From assembly GCA_023399815.1 (NCBI GenBank), contig JAEWOJ010000141.1, positions 1 through 60,391 on the forward strand: a stretch of 60,391 nt of DNA, written 5' to 3'. The notes beneath the pieces were generated by a model. That model did no database searches and had not been told where the DNA came from. It was given only the letters and a program-made list of their open reading frames with translations. Made by a program: the position numbers and the translations under genes. Of this stretch, positions 37,984 through 46,506 are shown piece by piece (the first letter of the stretch is position 1; each line of letters starts with the position of its first letter). The DNA comes from Pseudomonadota bacterium. GTDB lineage: Bacteria; Pseudomonadota; Gammaproteobacteria; Xanthomonadales; Xanthomonadaceae.

Positions 37984-38010
37984 ACCTCCCGGCGCAATGC
38001 CGGGAGGGTT
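37984..38010 (+). terminator. Possible terminator or attenuator after the receptor gene
   Basis: The nine-base stem CCTCCCGGC / GCCGGGAGG with a five-base loop is 10 bases after the receptor stop. It has only a weak T tail (GTT), so partial readthrough into the LamG gene is possible. Confidence 0.5.
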
Positions 38011-38111
38011 CCTGATGGTGCGACGCAGGATGTGATGGCGCGTCGGCGTCGCTAACTTGGCCCACCGCGTGCGGCGCCGGCAACCGCCCGCACGCTTCCA
38101 AGAGACGCACG

Positions 38112-41100
38112 ATGTCACGACGTTCCGCCCGCCCGATGCTCCGTCCCCTGCTGCTGGCTTCCGCGCTGTCCGCCGCTCTCCCGGCGGCGGCGCAATCTTC
38201 CCCCGCGCAGCTGCTGTTCCGCGTCTCGGCCGACCAGGGCTTCGTCGCCGACCAGGCGCAGGGCGATGCCGTTCCCAACTTCCAGGACAAGGTGAGCCTG
38301 GTCGACGACGGCGCCCACGGCCGCGCGATCCGCTGGGAAGACGACGGCGTGCTGTCGTGGAACGCACCGGGCAACATCCGCACCGAACGCGGCACCCTGT
38401 CCTTCTTCTGGCGCCCGCGCTACGCGGTGGGCGAAGCGCCGTTCGTGATCTTCCGCGTCGGCTACGCCGACCACAGCAGCTGGGACATGACCTGGCTGCG
38501 CATCGACTGGAACGGCCACGGCTTCGACGCCTTCGTCACCGATGCCAACCTGGCGCGCACCCGCGTTTCCTTCCGGCTGGAGCACGATCCCTCGCCCGCG
38601 CAATGGCAGCACCTCGCCTTCGCCTGGGACGAGGACAAGGGCGTGCGCCTGTTCATCGACGGCCGCGAAGTGGCGCGCGCCGACGCCACCGGCGACTACG
38701 ATGCCGCACTCGACCAGCTCGGCCTGGCCGGACGGGTGATGGCGCCGTACCAGGTGCAGAGCCGCTACAACTTCCTGCGCGGCAGCGACCTGGACGAGAT
38801 CCGCGTCTACGACCGCATGCTCGATGCCGACAGCGTGGCCGCGCTGGCGCGCAACGCCGAGCCGAGCGCGGGCGGAACCGCGACCACCACGCAGCGTGCG
38901 TGGTGGCATCGCTACGGCTGGGACGGCGCGCCGCCGCCGGCGCTGGCCGCGGCGGTGACGACGATCCGCAAGATCGAGTTCGCCGACGCCAGGGACAAGA
39001 AGCAATGGATGTGGAAGGGCACCGACGGCATCGCCGAGACCACCTGGCCCGGCGTCTACAACCGCTCGCGCCTGCCCGGCCGCAACGACTACTTCCAGCT
39101 GCCGGACTGGAACACCTATGTCGAGGGCGGGCAGAACCTCGACCTGACCGTTCCCGACGGCGAGCGGATCAACCGCGTCGAGATCCGCGGCGCCGCGTTC
39201 GGCGAACTGCAGGGCAGTGCCGGCACCCTGTTCACCCGCCCGCGCGGCGTGGTGCGCAGCGTCGATGAATTCGCCACCCAGACCGGCGGCGCATTGCGCT
39301 TCGCCAACGCCGAGCAGGAAACGCCGATCCAGGAAATCTGGGGCTACCACGTCAGCGATGCCGCCGAGCCGCAGGGCACGGTCAAGCAGCGCTACGTCAT
39401 CGACAGCAAGGTGCTGCCGGACTACACCAACGTCGCCGCGCTGCGCGACTACATCGACGGCCGCTTCGCGCCGGACGAGCGCAGCGTGGTGATGGCGCTG
39501 CCCAAGGGCGCTGGCTCGCGCACGCGCGCGGCCGATACGCTGCCGGCGCACCCGCAGCCCATCGTGCACGTGCTGGTGCCCTCCGGCGTCGGCGACGCGC
39601 CGGCGGCGCAGCCGCTGATCCGCAGCTGGGCCTACAGCTGGGAGAACATGCACGACGGCCTGGACGGCATCGCCATCGACCTGCCGGCGCTGGGCCTGCC
39701 GGCCACGCATGACGGCGCGGATGGCAAGGTCATCCCGCTGAACATCCGCATCAAGGACCCGCTCTGGCCGGCGCGCGACATGATCGACGTGTCGGTCTCG
39801 GTGAAGCCGGGGCAGAAACGCACGCTGTGGCTGGACCTGCGCGACCGCATCCTCACCGCCGACAGCCTGTGGATCGCCATCGCCGCGGCCGCGCCCGGCT
39901 TCAACGCCGCCTCGCTGGACGGCGCCGAGGTGCGGCTGGTGTTCAAGGACCGCAAGGAGGCGATGAAGGAACACGTCGCCGACCGCTTCAACCAGGTGCG
40001 CGACAACTGGGGCTTCCTGGTCGAGGAACACACCACCTCCAAGCGCCAGCGCCTGTACGCGCGCGTCTACGCCGACCTGAGCGACCTGCTGCGGGTGGAC
40101 CCGGAGCACGAACTGGGCCGGCTGTACTGGAACTACATCAGCTACAACAGCCAGGGCCGGCCGCCGTTCGCGCAGCCGCAGCCGCCGAAGGGCGTGCCGC
40201 TGTGGGCGTTCCGGCAGGTGGAGGACCTCAAGCGCGTGCGCCGTTTCGTCGACTGGTGGATCGACAACCGCCAGGTCGAGTACGGCGATTTCGGCGGCGG
40301 CATCTCCGACGACACCGACCTCACCCAGCAATGGCCGGGACTGGCGCTGATGGGCGTGGAACCCGGGCGCCTCAATGCCTCGCTGACCGCGCTGTCCGAC
40401 GCGGTGTACAGAAACGGCATGTTCTCCAACGGCCTGAGCACCATCGAGACCGACGAACTGCATTCCTACGAGGAAGGCATCAACGCCAACAGCGCGATGC
40501 TCTACCTCAACTGGGGCGACCCGTTGACCGTCGAGCGCCTGATGGAGACGGTCAAGGCCTTCGACGAACGCCTCATCCTGCGCAACCCGCAGGGGCAACT
40601 GCTGTTCTCCAGCAACTGGTTCGGCGGCAACAAGGTCTACCGCGATCCGAACTGGCAATGGCAGAAGCCGTATTCGTTCCCGGTGCTGCATCCGGCGTTC
40701 CTGATGGGTGAATACAACGCCGATCCGACCGGCCGCAAGCTGGTCACCGGTCTGGCCGATGGCTACCTCGCTCACGGCTATACCGACGACAAGGGCCGCT
40801 GGGCGCTGCCGAACGAAATCAACTGGGCCACCGGGCAGACCCGTGGCGGCGAGTTGAACCAGGGTTCGGGCGGCGGCGACGTCATGCACACGTTCTGGGC
40901 AGCCTGGCGCTGGAGCGGCGACGACAAGTACCTGCAGGCGCTGGATTACCGCGTGGCGCGCGGCGGCCCGAACGCGCTGTCCAACCTCGGCGAGAACTTC
41001 ATCGACGTGCTCGGCCGCCAGCAGGACTGGGGCAAGCAACTGCTCGCCGATGCCGACAAGGGCGATGCCGGGTTCGCCGCCGTCACCGCATGGCAGCTGA

Positions 41101-41918
41101 CCGGCGACAGGAAGTACCTGGAAACCCTGCATGCCGAGGGCATCCAGGCCAAGGCGCAGCGCGAGTACATGAACACCGAGGGCCACTGGTGGAGCGACCG
41201 CGTCGAGGCGCCCAGCGAGTTCCTGCAACGGCTGCGCCTGGGCGGCATCGCGCTCAAGCGCAACCAGAGCTTCCCCGGGCACACGGTGAGCTGGCGCTTT
41301 GACCAACCCGACGCTGCCGAGCAGGTGGCGCTGCTGGTGCACGCACCCTCGCGCGAGCGGTTCAAGGTCATCGGCTGGAACATGGGCGACAAGACGGCGG
41401 AGGCGACGATGACCGGCTGGAACATCGCCGCCGGCACCTGGCGCGTCACCAGCGGCATCGACCGCGATGGCGACGACGTCATCGACGGCAAGGCGCAGGT
41501 GCGCGAGGTGAAGCTGGAGCGCAGCGTCGGCACGCCGTTGCGTTTCCTGCCGAAGCAGGCGCAAGTGTTCGAGTTCGAGTTGGTCGAGGCCGGCACGCCG
41601 GTGGAAACCCGTGCCGACCTCGGCATCGGCCGTGGCGACCTGGAGGTCGTGGACGGGCGCGTGCGGCTGACCGTACACAGCCTCGGCCATGTCGCCACCC
41701 AGCCCGGCTACGCGCTGATCGAGGATGCGCGCGGCCGCGAAGTGGCGCGTGCCGCCATCCCCGCGCTGGAAGCGCCGCTGGACCTGCGGCCGCGCACGGT
41801 GGCACTGGACCTGGCGTTGCCGGCCGGCTTCGACCGCAGCGGCGCCAGCGTGCGTGTCGGGCAGGAGGGCGATGCGGAAGAGGTGACCCGGTCGAACAAC
41901 CGCCTGCCGCTGCGTTGA
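38112..41918 (+). CDS. Large secreted LamG-domain protein, putative polysaccharide-active enzyme
   Basis: The 1268-residue protein has a signal peptide ending ALPAAAQ|SS. Residues of about 40-250 form a LamG/concanavalin-like jelly roll (RWEDDGVLSWN, GTLSFFWRPR, KGVRLFIDGREVA, LDEIRVYDRML). A beta-rich middle part (about 290-620) is followed by a helical region with repeated WW/YGDFGGG (about 722), SDDTDL, TDELHSYEEGINAN and WWSDRVEAPSEF (about 1026), which recalls an alpha/alpha-toroid as in lyases and unsaturated-uronyl hydrolases. The C-terminus is beta-structured. No catalytic family can be assigned with confidence. Its place directly after the TonB receptor and within an uronate locus suggests that it cleaves or debranches the imported glycan in the periplasm or at the surface. 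Confidence 0.75.
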   Translation: MSRRSARPMLRPLLLASALSAALPAAAQSSPAQLLFRVSADQGFVADQAQGDAVPNFQDKVSLVDDGAHGRAIRWEDDGVLSWNAPGNIRTERGTLSFFWRPRYAVGEAPFVIFRVGYADHSSWDMTWLRIDWNGHGFDAFVTDANLARTRVSFRLEHDPSPAQWQHLAFAWDEDKGVRLFIDGREVARADATGDYDAALDQLGLAGRVMAPYQVQSRYNFLRGSDLDEIRVYDRMLDADSVAALARNAEPSAGGTATTTQRAWWHRYGWDGAPPPALAAAVTTIRKIEFADARDKKQWMWKGTDGIAETTWPGVYNRSRLPGRNDYFQLPDWNTYVEGGQNLDLTVPDGERINRVEIRGAAFGELQGSAGTLFTRPRGVVRSVDEFATQTGGALRFANAEQETPIQEIWGYHVSDAAEPQGTVKQRYVIDSKVLPDYTNVAALRDYIDGRFAPDERSVVMALPKGAGSRTRAADTLPAHPQPIVHVLVPSGVGDAPAAQPLIRSWAYSWENMHDGLDGIAIDLPALGLPATHDGADGKVIPLNIRIKDPLWPARDMIDVSVSVKPGQKRTLWLDLRDRILTADSLWIAIAAAAPGFNAASLDGAEVRLVFKDRKEAMKEHVADRFNQVRDNWGFLVEEHTTSKRQRLYARVYADLSDLLRVDPEHELGRLYWNYISYNSQGRPPFAQPQPPKGVPLWAFRQVEDLKRVRRFVDWWIDNRQVEYGDFGGGISDDTDLTQQWPGLALMGVEPGRLNASLTALSDAVYRNGMFSNGLSTIETDELHSYEEGINANSAMLYLNWGDPLTVERLMETVKAFDERLILRNPQGQLLFSSNWFGGNKVYRDPNWQWQKPYSFPVLHPAFLMGEYNADPTGRKLVTGLADGYLAHGYTDDKGRWALPNEINWATGQTRGGELNQGSGGGDVMHTFWAAWRWSGDDKYLQALDYRVARGGPNALSNLGENFIDVLGRQQDWGKQLLADADKGDAGFAAVTAWQLTGDRKYLETLHAEGIQAKAQREYMNTEGHWWSDRVEAPSEFLQRLRLGGIALKRNQSFPGHTVSWRFDQPDAAEQVALLVHAPSRERFKVIGWNMGDKTAEATMTGWNIAAGTWRVTSGIDRDGDDVIDGKAQVREVKLERSVGTPLRFLPKQAQVFEFELVEAGTPVETRADLGIGRGDLEVVDGRVRLTVHSLGHVATQPGYALIEDARGREVARAAIPALEAPLDLRPRTVALDLALPAGFDRSGASVRVGQEGDAEEVTRSNNRLPLR

Positions 41919-41924
41919 GCTGCA

Positions 41925-42010
41925 CTTCCTTCTCCCTTCTCCCTCCGGGAGAAGGTGCCCCGAAGGGGGGATGAGGGCCGGACGAAGGCGGTAATGTCCG
42001 AGCCATGGGG
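41925..42010. repeat. Intergenic repeat resembling family D
   Basis: CTTCTCCCTCCGGGAGAAGG (41936-41955) with the following GATGAGGGCCGG resembles the widespread element at 53163-53290 and 58680-58795. It lies between the LamG gene and the convergent cupin gene. Confidence 0.45.
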
Positions 42011-42098
42011 ACTGCATTGCCCCTTACCCCAGTCCCCGCTCCACGCCCAGGCCTGGCGGCGCGCGTGCCTTCTCACCCCGAAGGGAAAGGAGCTCCGC

Positions 42099-42701
42099 TC
42101 ACGACGCCGGTGCGTCGGTCTGCATGTCCCGGCTGTCGCGCAGGTACCAGCCGGCATGTTCCGGGTCGGGGGTGAATACCGTGCAGTGTTCCATCGGGCG
42201 CCGGTAGACGTGCACCGAGACCGCGATCTCGGCGTCGCTGGCGTTGCACAGCACGTGGAACTCGTCCGGCGGAATCAGGTTGCCGGCGCTGCCGCGTTCG
42301 CCGGTCAGCGTCGGCAACGGCTGGAAGCGGGCAGCGTCGCCACGGGTCTCCAGCAGCCGGTAGGGCGTGATGCGCAGTGCGCCGCGCCATACCCCTTCCA
42401 CGCACCACAGGCCGTCGTGGTCGTGCAGCGGCGTGCCCTGCCCCGGGCCCCAGGTCATGGCGATGATGCTGTAGCCATGACGCGCGCTGCGGTACAGCTC
42501 GCGGCGCGCGTAGTGGTCGGTGATCGGCTCGTGCACGCAGTCCGGCAGCACGATCGCCGGATCGGCGATGGCCCGCAGCAGCACCTGCTCGACCCGCGCC
42601 ACCACCGTGGCGGTGTCGGGGGCGAGGACTGCCGCATCAAGGGCTTCGAGCAGCCGGTCGCGGCCGGTGAAGCCGGGAAAACGGGTTGCATCTGAAATCA
42701 T
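42099..42701 (-). CDS. Cysteine dioxygenase-type cupin protein
   Basis: This 200-residue cupin has the metal motif PLHDHDGLWCVEGVW, with two histidines, and a later histidine in EFHVLCNAS, the pattern of bacterial thiol dioxygenases (cysteine or 3-mercaptopropionate dioxygenase). These iron(II) enzymes add O2 to a thiol to give a sulphinate. The start MISDATRFPGF at 42701 is the only good choice. It stands between the LamG gene and the esterase genes and has no evident part in uronate breakdown. Confidence 0.75.
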   Translation of the reverse strand: MISDATRFPGFTGRDRLLEALDAAVLAPDTATVVARVEQVLLRAIADPAIVLPDCVHEPITDHYARRELYRSARHGYSIIAMTWGPGQGTPLHDHDGLWCVEGVWRGALRITPYRLLETRGDAARFQPLPTLTGERGSAGNLIPPDEFHVLCNASDAEIAVSVHVYRRPMEHCTVFTPDPEHAGWYLRDSRDMQTDAPAS

Positions 42702-42770
42702 GCCGCCAGTCTAGGGCAATCCGGTGAACATTCCGTTCGCCGCGCCACATGGCCCGATGGCATGTCCGGC

Positions 42771-42873
42771 TCATGAGGTGATGTGCCGCATGAACGGCAC
42801 TGGCCCATACAGTCGGTGCTCGTCGCTGCGCAGTTCGTCCCGCAGCCGACTGTCGTCGTCGCCGACCAAAGCC
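42771..42873 (-). pseudogene. Remnant of a second carboxylesterase gene (3' end only)
   Basis: The minus-strand translation DDDSRLRDELRSDEHRLYGP, ending VPFMRHITS then stop, is about two-thirds identical to the last 33 residues of the adjacent carboxylesterase (DDDSRLQDDPRGGERRLYGQ, ending VPFVQRGTS). Upstream the similarity ends at a family C repeat. The piece has no start and is a left-over of a tandem duplication. Confidence 0.75.
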
Positions 42874-42910
42874 CGTAGGTCGGGAACGTAACTCCGACCT
42901 GCATCCTGCT

Positions 42911-44518
42911 TCAGGACGTGCCGCGCTGCACGAACGGCACTTGTCCGTACAGCCGGCGCTCGCCGCCGCGGGGGTCGTCCTGCAGCCGGCTGTCGTCGTC
43001 GAACACCAGGGTCTGCCGGCGTTGCAGCGAATATGGCTCCCAGCGCGGCAGTCCGCCGTGGTTGGGATCGCCGTGGCGGGCGAAGGCCAGCAGCGCGTCG
43101 CTCATCGTGTCGGCCATGCGCGTGGCCGATGCGGTGGTGCCGGTACGCGAACCGGGCTGCCGCGTGTTGTGGAACACCAGCGGGATGTCCAGCGTATGGA
43201 AGGCGCGCAGCCGTTCCGCTTCGCCGCCGCGGTCGTACCAGTCCAGCTGGTAGGCCCAGGTCGGCGCGCCCTGCCGCGCGCGGGCTTCCAGTTCCTCGAC
43301 CGCGCCGCGCCACGAGCGCCCGGCCGTGGTCGCCGCGAAGAACACCTCCGACGGCGTGTAGTGCGGATACATCTGCCGGTATGCGGCGATCACCACCGAC
43401 GGCAGCAGGTCCACGAACTGTTCCCGCTCCAGCTTCGCCGGCAGTTCGTCCCAGCCCAGCGCGAAGTTGCGCGCGTCGTGGCCGAGGAAGGCACGGGTCT
43501 CGTCATGGGTATTGCCGATGACCATGGGGATGCCGGCCGACTGCGTGGGCGCCTGCGGCCAGAATGGGTGCACCGGCAGGTGGCGCGCATCCAGCACCGG
43601 GCCGAAATAGAGGCCGGTGTCCTCGACCCACGAGGGATCGCGCAGCTTCGCCGCTTCCAGCAGCTTCTCCATCGGCAGCGTGCGCAGCGCCTGCGGGTCG
43701 CGCAGGTGGAAGTGGTCCAGCACCCGCCGCGCGCGCTGCGTGGCCGCGCGCGGCCCGGCGGCGGTGACCTGCTGGCCGCTCATCGTCCAGGCGCGATGGA
43801 ACAGGCCGCGCGCCGCGGGCATCGCCATCAGCGTGGCGATCTTGGCGCCGCCGCCGGACTGGCCGAACACGGTGACGTTGCCGGCGTCGCCGCCGAACTC
43901 GGCCGCGTGCTGGCGCACCCAGTGCAGCGCCTGGACCAGGTCGAGCTGGCCGGCATTGCCCGAATCGGCGAACGCGTCGCCGCCGAGGCCGGCCAGGTAC
44001 AGGTAGCCGAACAGGTTGAGCCGGTGGTTGACGGTGACCACGACGACGTCGCCGCGCCGGCACAGGTTGCCGCCGTCGTACAGTGGGTCGCTGCCCGAAC
44101 CGTTGTTGTAGGCGCCGCCGTGGACGTAGACCAGCACCGAGCGCCGGCCGCCATCGCGCAGGGCCGGCGTCCACACGTTGAGGTAGAGGCAGTCCTCGCT
44201 GCCCGGTCCCTCGCCGCTGGTCTGCGGTGCCGCCGGTCCGCAGGCCAGCGCGTCGCGCACGCCCCGCCACGGCGTCTCCAGCGCCGCCTGCTGGAAGCGC
44301 CGCGGTGCGGTATCGGCGCCATAGGGAAGGCCGCGGAAGACATGGATGCCCTGCTCGGTCTGCCCGGCGACGCGGCCGCCGCGCACGCGGGCGATCGGGC
44401 TGGCCTGCGCGCGTGCGGCGGCAGCCGGCAGGGCGGCGGCCAGGGTGGCGCCGAGCGAACTCAACGCGCCGGCGCGCAGGAACTGGCGGCGCTGTGCATC
44501 GTCGGGCGTGGCGGTCAT
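42911..44518 (-). CDS. Secreted type B carboxylesterase
   Basis: The 535-residue protein begins with a twin-arginine signal (RRQFLRAGALSSLGATLAAA...ARA), so it is exported folded. It has the carboxylesterase features SEDCLYLNVWTP, the oxyanion motif VYVHGGAYNNGSG, and the nucleophile elbow VFGQSGGGAKIA. GTHDETRAF-like residues (GNTHDETRAFL) and the C-terminal HGDPNHGG supply the acid and base of the triad. Its ATG overlaps the stop of the upstream hydrolase gene (ATGA). It probably removes ester groups (acetyl, methyl or aromatic) from the glycan handled by this locus. Confidence 0.88.
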   Translation of the reverse strand: MTATPDDAQRRQFLRAGALSSLGATLAAALPAAAARAQASPIARVRGGRVAGQTEQGIHVFRGLPYGADTAPRRFQQAALETPWRGVRDALACGPAAPQTSGEGPGSEDCLYLNVWTPALRDGGRRSVLVYVHGGAYNNGSGSDPLYDGGNLCRRGDVVVVTVNHRLNLFGYLYLAGLGGDAFADSGNAGQLDLVQALHWVRQHAAEFGGDAGNVTVFGQSGGGAKIATLMAMPAARGLFHRAWTMSGQQVTAAGPRAATQRARRVLDHFHLRDPQALRTLPMEKLLEAAKLRDPSWVEDTGLYFGPVLDARHLPVHPFWPQAPTQSAGIPMVIGNTHDETRAFLGHDARNFALGWDELPAKLEREQFVDLLPSVVIAAYRQMYPHYTPSEVFFAATTAGRSWRGAVEELEARARQGAPTWAYQLDWYDRGGEAERLRAFHTLDIPLVFHNTRQPGSRTGTTASATRMADTMSDALLAFARHGDPNHGGLPRWEPYSLQRRQTLVFDDDSRLQDDPRGGERRLYGQVPFVQRGTS

Positions 44519-45513
44519 GGCGCGGTTTCCGTCGGCTGCGAGGCGATCCAGTCCAGCGCCAGCCGCGGCCAGGCGGCGGTGGTCAGGCCGGCGTTGCCGC
44601 GCGTGCCGAAACCGTGCCCGCCCCGCGGGAAGACATGCAGTTCGGTCGGCACGCCGGCCTGCCGTAGTCCGTCGTAGAGGCCCAGGCTGTTGCCGACCGG
44701 CACCGCCGCGTCGTCGCCGGCATGTACCAGGAAGGTCGGCGGCGTGTCGGCGCGGACCTGGTGCTGCATCGAATAGCGCCGTTGCAGCAGCGGGTCCGGC
44801 GCCGCGCCGAGCAGGCGCTCGCGCGAACCGGGATGCGCGTCCGCGCCGGCCATGTCGATCACCGGGTAGATCAGCAGCTGGAAATCCGGACGCGCGCTGA
44901 CGCGGTCGATGGCGTCGGTGGCCGGATACGCCGGTCGATCGAAGCCGGTGCCCAGCCGTGCGGCCAGGTGCCCGCCGGCGGAGAAGCCGATCACGCCGAT
45001 GCGGTGCGGATCCAGCCGCCACTCGCCGGCATGGGCGCGGATCAGGCGCATCGCCCGCTGTGCGTCGGCCAGCGCGGCGTCGCGATCCTCGCGGCCTTCG
45101 CCCGGCAGGCGGTAGCGCAGCACGAACAGGGTGAGGCCGCCCTGCTCGACGAAGGCCGGCACCAGCGCCGAGCCCTCCTTGTCCAGCACCACGCGCTGGT
45201 AGCCGCCGCCGGGCGCGACCAGCAGCGCGGTGCCGTTGGGCCGGGCCGGCCGGTACACGACCAGCCAGGGCTCGCTGACGTGGGTGACGTAGCGGTCCGG
45301 CAACGCCGGGTCGGCGCTGCGCTCGACGATCCGCGGCGCTTCCGGCAGTGCTTTGTCCCCCGGTGCCAATCCGGCCGGCCACAGCGCGATCCGCTGCGCC
45401 GAGCCCGGTGCCGGTTCGCCGTCGTCGCTGGCCCGCGCGTGGCCGGAGGCAATCCCGGAAATGGCGATGAAAGCCATGATCAGCAAGGGTTTGCGGATAC
45501 TGGGAAGGAACAT
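44515..45513 (-). CDS. Secreted alpha/beta hydrolase, putative carbohydrate acetylesterase
   Basis: The 332-residue enzyme has a signal peptide (LLIMAFIAISGIASGHARA), the segment GTALLVAPGGGYQRV as oxyanion region, the nucleophile motif IGFSAGGHLAARL, and a C-terminal aspartate and histidine in HAGDDAAVPV and FPRGGHGFG. This is the BD-FAE/acetyl-xylan-esterase type family often found in polysaccharide utilisation loci. GAGG lies six bases before the ATG at 45513. It is the first gene of a two-gene unit with the carboxylesterase and is divergent from the hydratase-TRAP operon, with an operator-like site in the shared region. Confidence 0.85.
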   Translation of the reverse strand: MFLPSIRKPLLIMAFIAISGIASGHARASDDGEPAPGSAQRIALWPAGLAPGDKALPEAPRIVERSADPALPDRYVTHVSEPWLVVYRPARPNGTALLVAPGGGYQRVVLDKEGSALVPAFVEQGGLTLFVLRYRLPGEGREDRDAALADAQRAMRLIRAHAGEWRLDPHRIGVIGFSAGGHLAARLGTGFDRPAYPATDAIDRVSARPDFQLLIYPVIDMAGADAHPGSRERLLGAAPDPLLQRRYSMQHQVRADTPPTFLVHAGDDAAVPVGNSLGLYDGLRQAGVPTELHVFPRGGHGFGTRGNAGLTTAAWPRLALDWIASQPTETAP

Positions 45514-45568
45514 GGAGGTCCTCGCGATGCGGCGTCCAGGTGGCGGTGATGCGTTGCGTATTGCCATA

Positions 45569-45583
45569 TGACACCGGTTTACC
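45569..45583. promoter_or_regulatory. Operator-like site 3 (esterases / hydratase-TRAP operon)
   Basis: TGACACCGGTTTACC within CATATGACACCGGTTTACCA shares ATGACACCG with the other sites. TTGCCA (45561-45566) and CATATA (45583-45588) are 16 bases apart and flank it, so it lies in the spacer of a sigma70-like promoter for the plus-strand operon and can also control the divergent esterases. Confidence 0.65.
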
Positions 45584-45642
45584 ATATACAGCACCCATAG
45601 CACTGTCGATGGGCGGTGCAGCAACGCCACCAGGAGAGCCAC

Positions 45643-46470
45643 TTGAGCAACGATCAAGGCCGACAGGACCCGTCCGCCGCCGCGCTGGACGACATCGCCC
45701 GCTACTTCGTGGAGGCGCGTCGCGCGGGGCGTTCGCTCGCGGATTTCCCGGGTGCGATCCCTGGTGACCTGGTGACCGCCTATCAGGTGCAGGACCTGGC
45801 CATCGGCCGCTGGGACGATGGCGTGGTCGGCTGGAAGGTCGGCTACATCGCCGCCGAGCGCCGAGACGCGTCCGGGGACGAGCGCCTGCTGGGCCCGGTG
45901 TTCTCGCGCCAGCTCTGGAATGCCACCGGTAGCATCGTGGATATCCCGGTGTTTTCCGGTGCCGGCGGTTTCGCCGCGGTGGAGGCCGAATACGTGCTGC
46001 AGCTCGAGGCCGACGCCCCCGCCGACAAGCTCGACTGGACGCCGGACGAAGCTGCCGCCCTGCCCGCGCGCCTGTTCACCGGCGTGGAGGTGGCCAGCAG
46101 CCCGCTGGCGACGATCAACGTGCTGGGGCCGCGGGTGGTCGTCTCGGACTTCGGCAACAACAATGGCCTGGTGCTGGGCACCGAAATCGCCGATTGGACG
46201 CGGCTGGACGAAGCGCGACTGCTGGCGCGCACCGAGATCGACGGTAACGTGGTCGGCATCGGCGGCGCCAACAACCTGCCCGGCGGCCTGCGCGCCGCCT
46301 ATGCTTTCGCGCTGGCGCGTTCGGCGCGCCGTGGCCGGCCGCTGCGCCGTGGCGACCTGATCGCCACCGGCAATGCCACCGGCATCCACGACATCGCGGT
46401 CGGCCAGCAGGCCGTGATCCGCTTCGAGGGTTACGGCGAGATTTCCTGCAAGGCTGTGGCCGCCGGCTGA
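45643..46470 (+). CDS. 2-keto-4-pentenoate hydratase / FAH-family enzyme
   Basis: The 275-residue protein belongs to the hydratase/decarboxylase-fumarylacetoacetase fold: VGWKVGYI, GPVFSRQLW, EAEYVLQLE (metal-binding acidic residues), GVEVASSPLA, NNNGLVLGT, and LPGGLRAAYAFALARSARRGRPLRRGDLIATGNATG are recognisable. Members hydrate or decarboxylate 2-oxo-enol acids. A TTG at 45643 with AGGAGA five bases upstream is taken as start. It is the first gene of a unit with the three TRAP genes. Its substrate in uronate catabolism is unknown. Confidence 0.75.
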   Translation: MSNDQGRQDPSAAALDDIARYFVEARRAGRSLADFPGAIPGDLVTAYQVQDLAIGRWDDGVVGWKVGYIAAERRDASGDERLLGPVFSRQLWNATGSIVDIPVFSGAGGFAAVEAEYVLQLEADAPADKLDWTPDEAAALPARLFTGVEVASSPLATINVLGPRVVVSDFGNNNGLVLGTEIADWTRLDEARLLARTEIDGNVVGIGGANNLPGGLRAAYAFALARSARRGRPLRRGDLIATGNATGIHDIAVGQQAVIRFEGYGEISCKAVAAG

Positions 46471-46506
46471 CCGGCGCGCACGGTGGGTATGCGTGGAGGG
46501 GGTTCG

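Noticed and set aside
35134..42017. Very long open frames on the minus strand, antisense to the TonB receptor and the LamG gene
   Set aside because: They arise from GC-rich third codon positions of the plus-strand genes. Their products are low in variety, lack domain motifs and start without ribosome binding sites.
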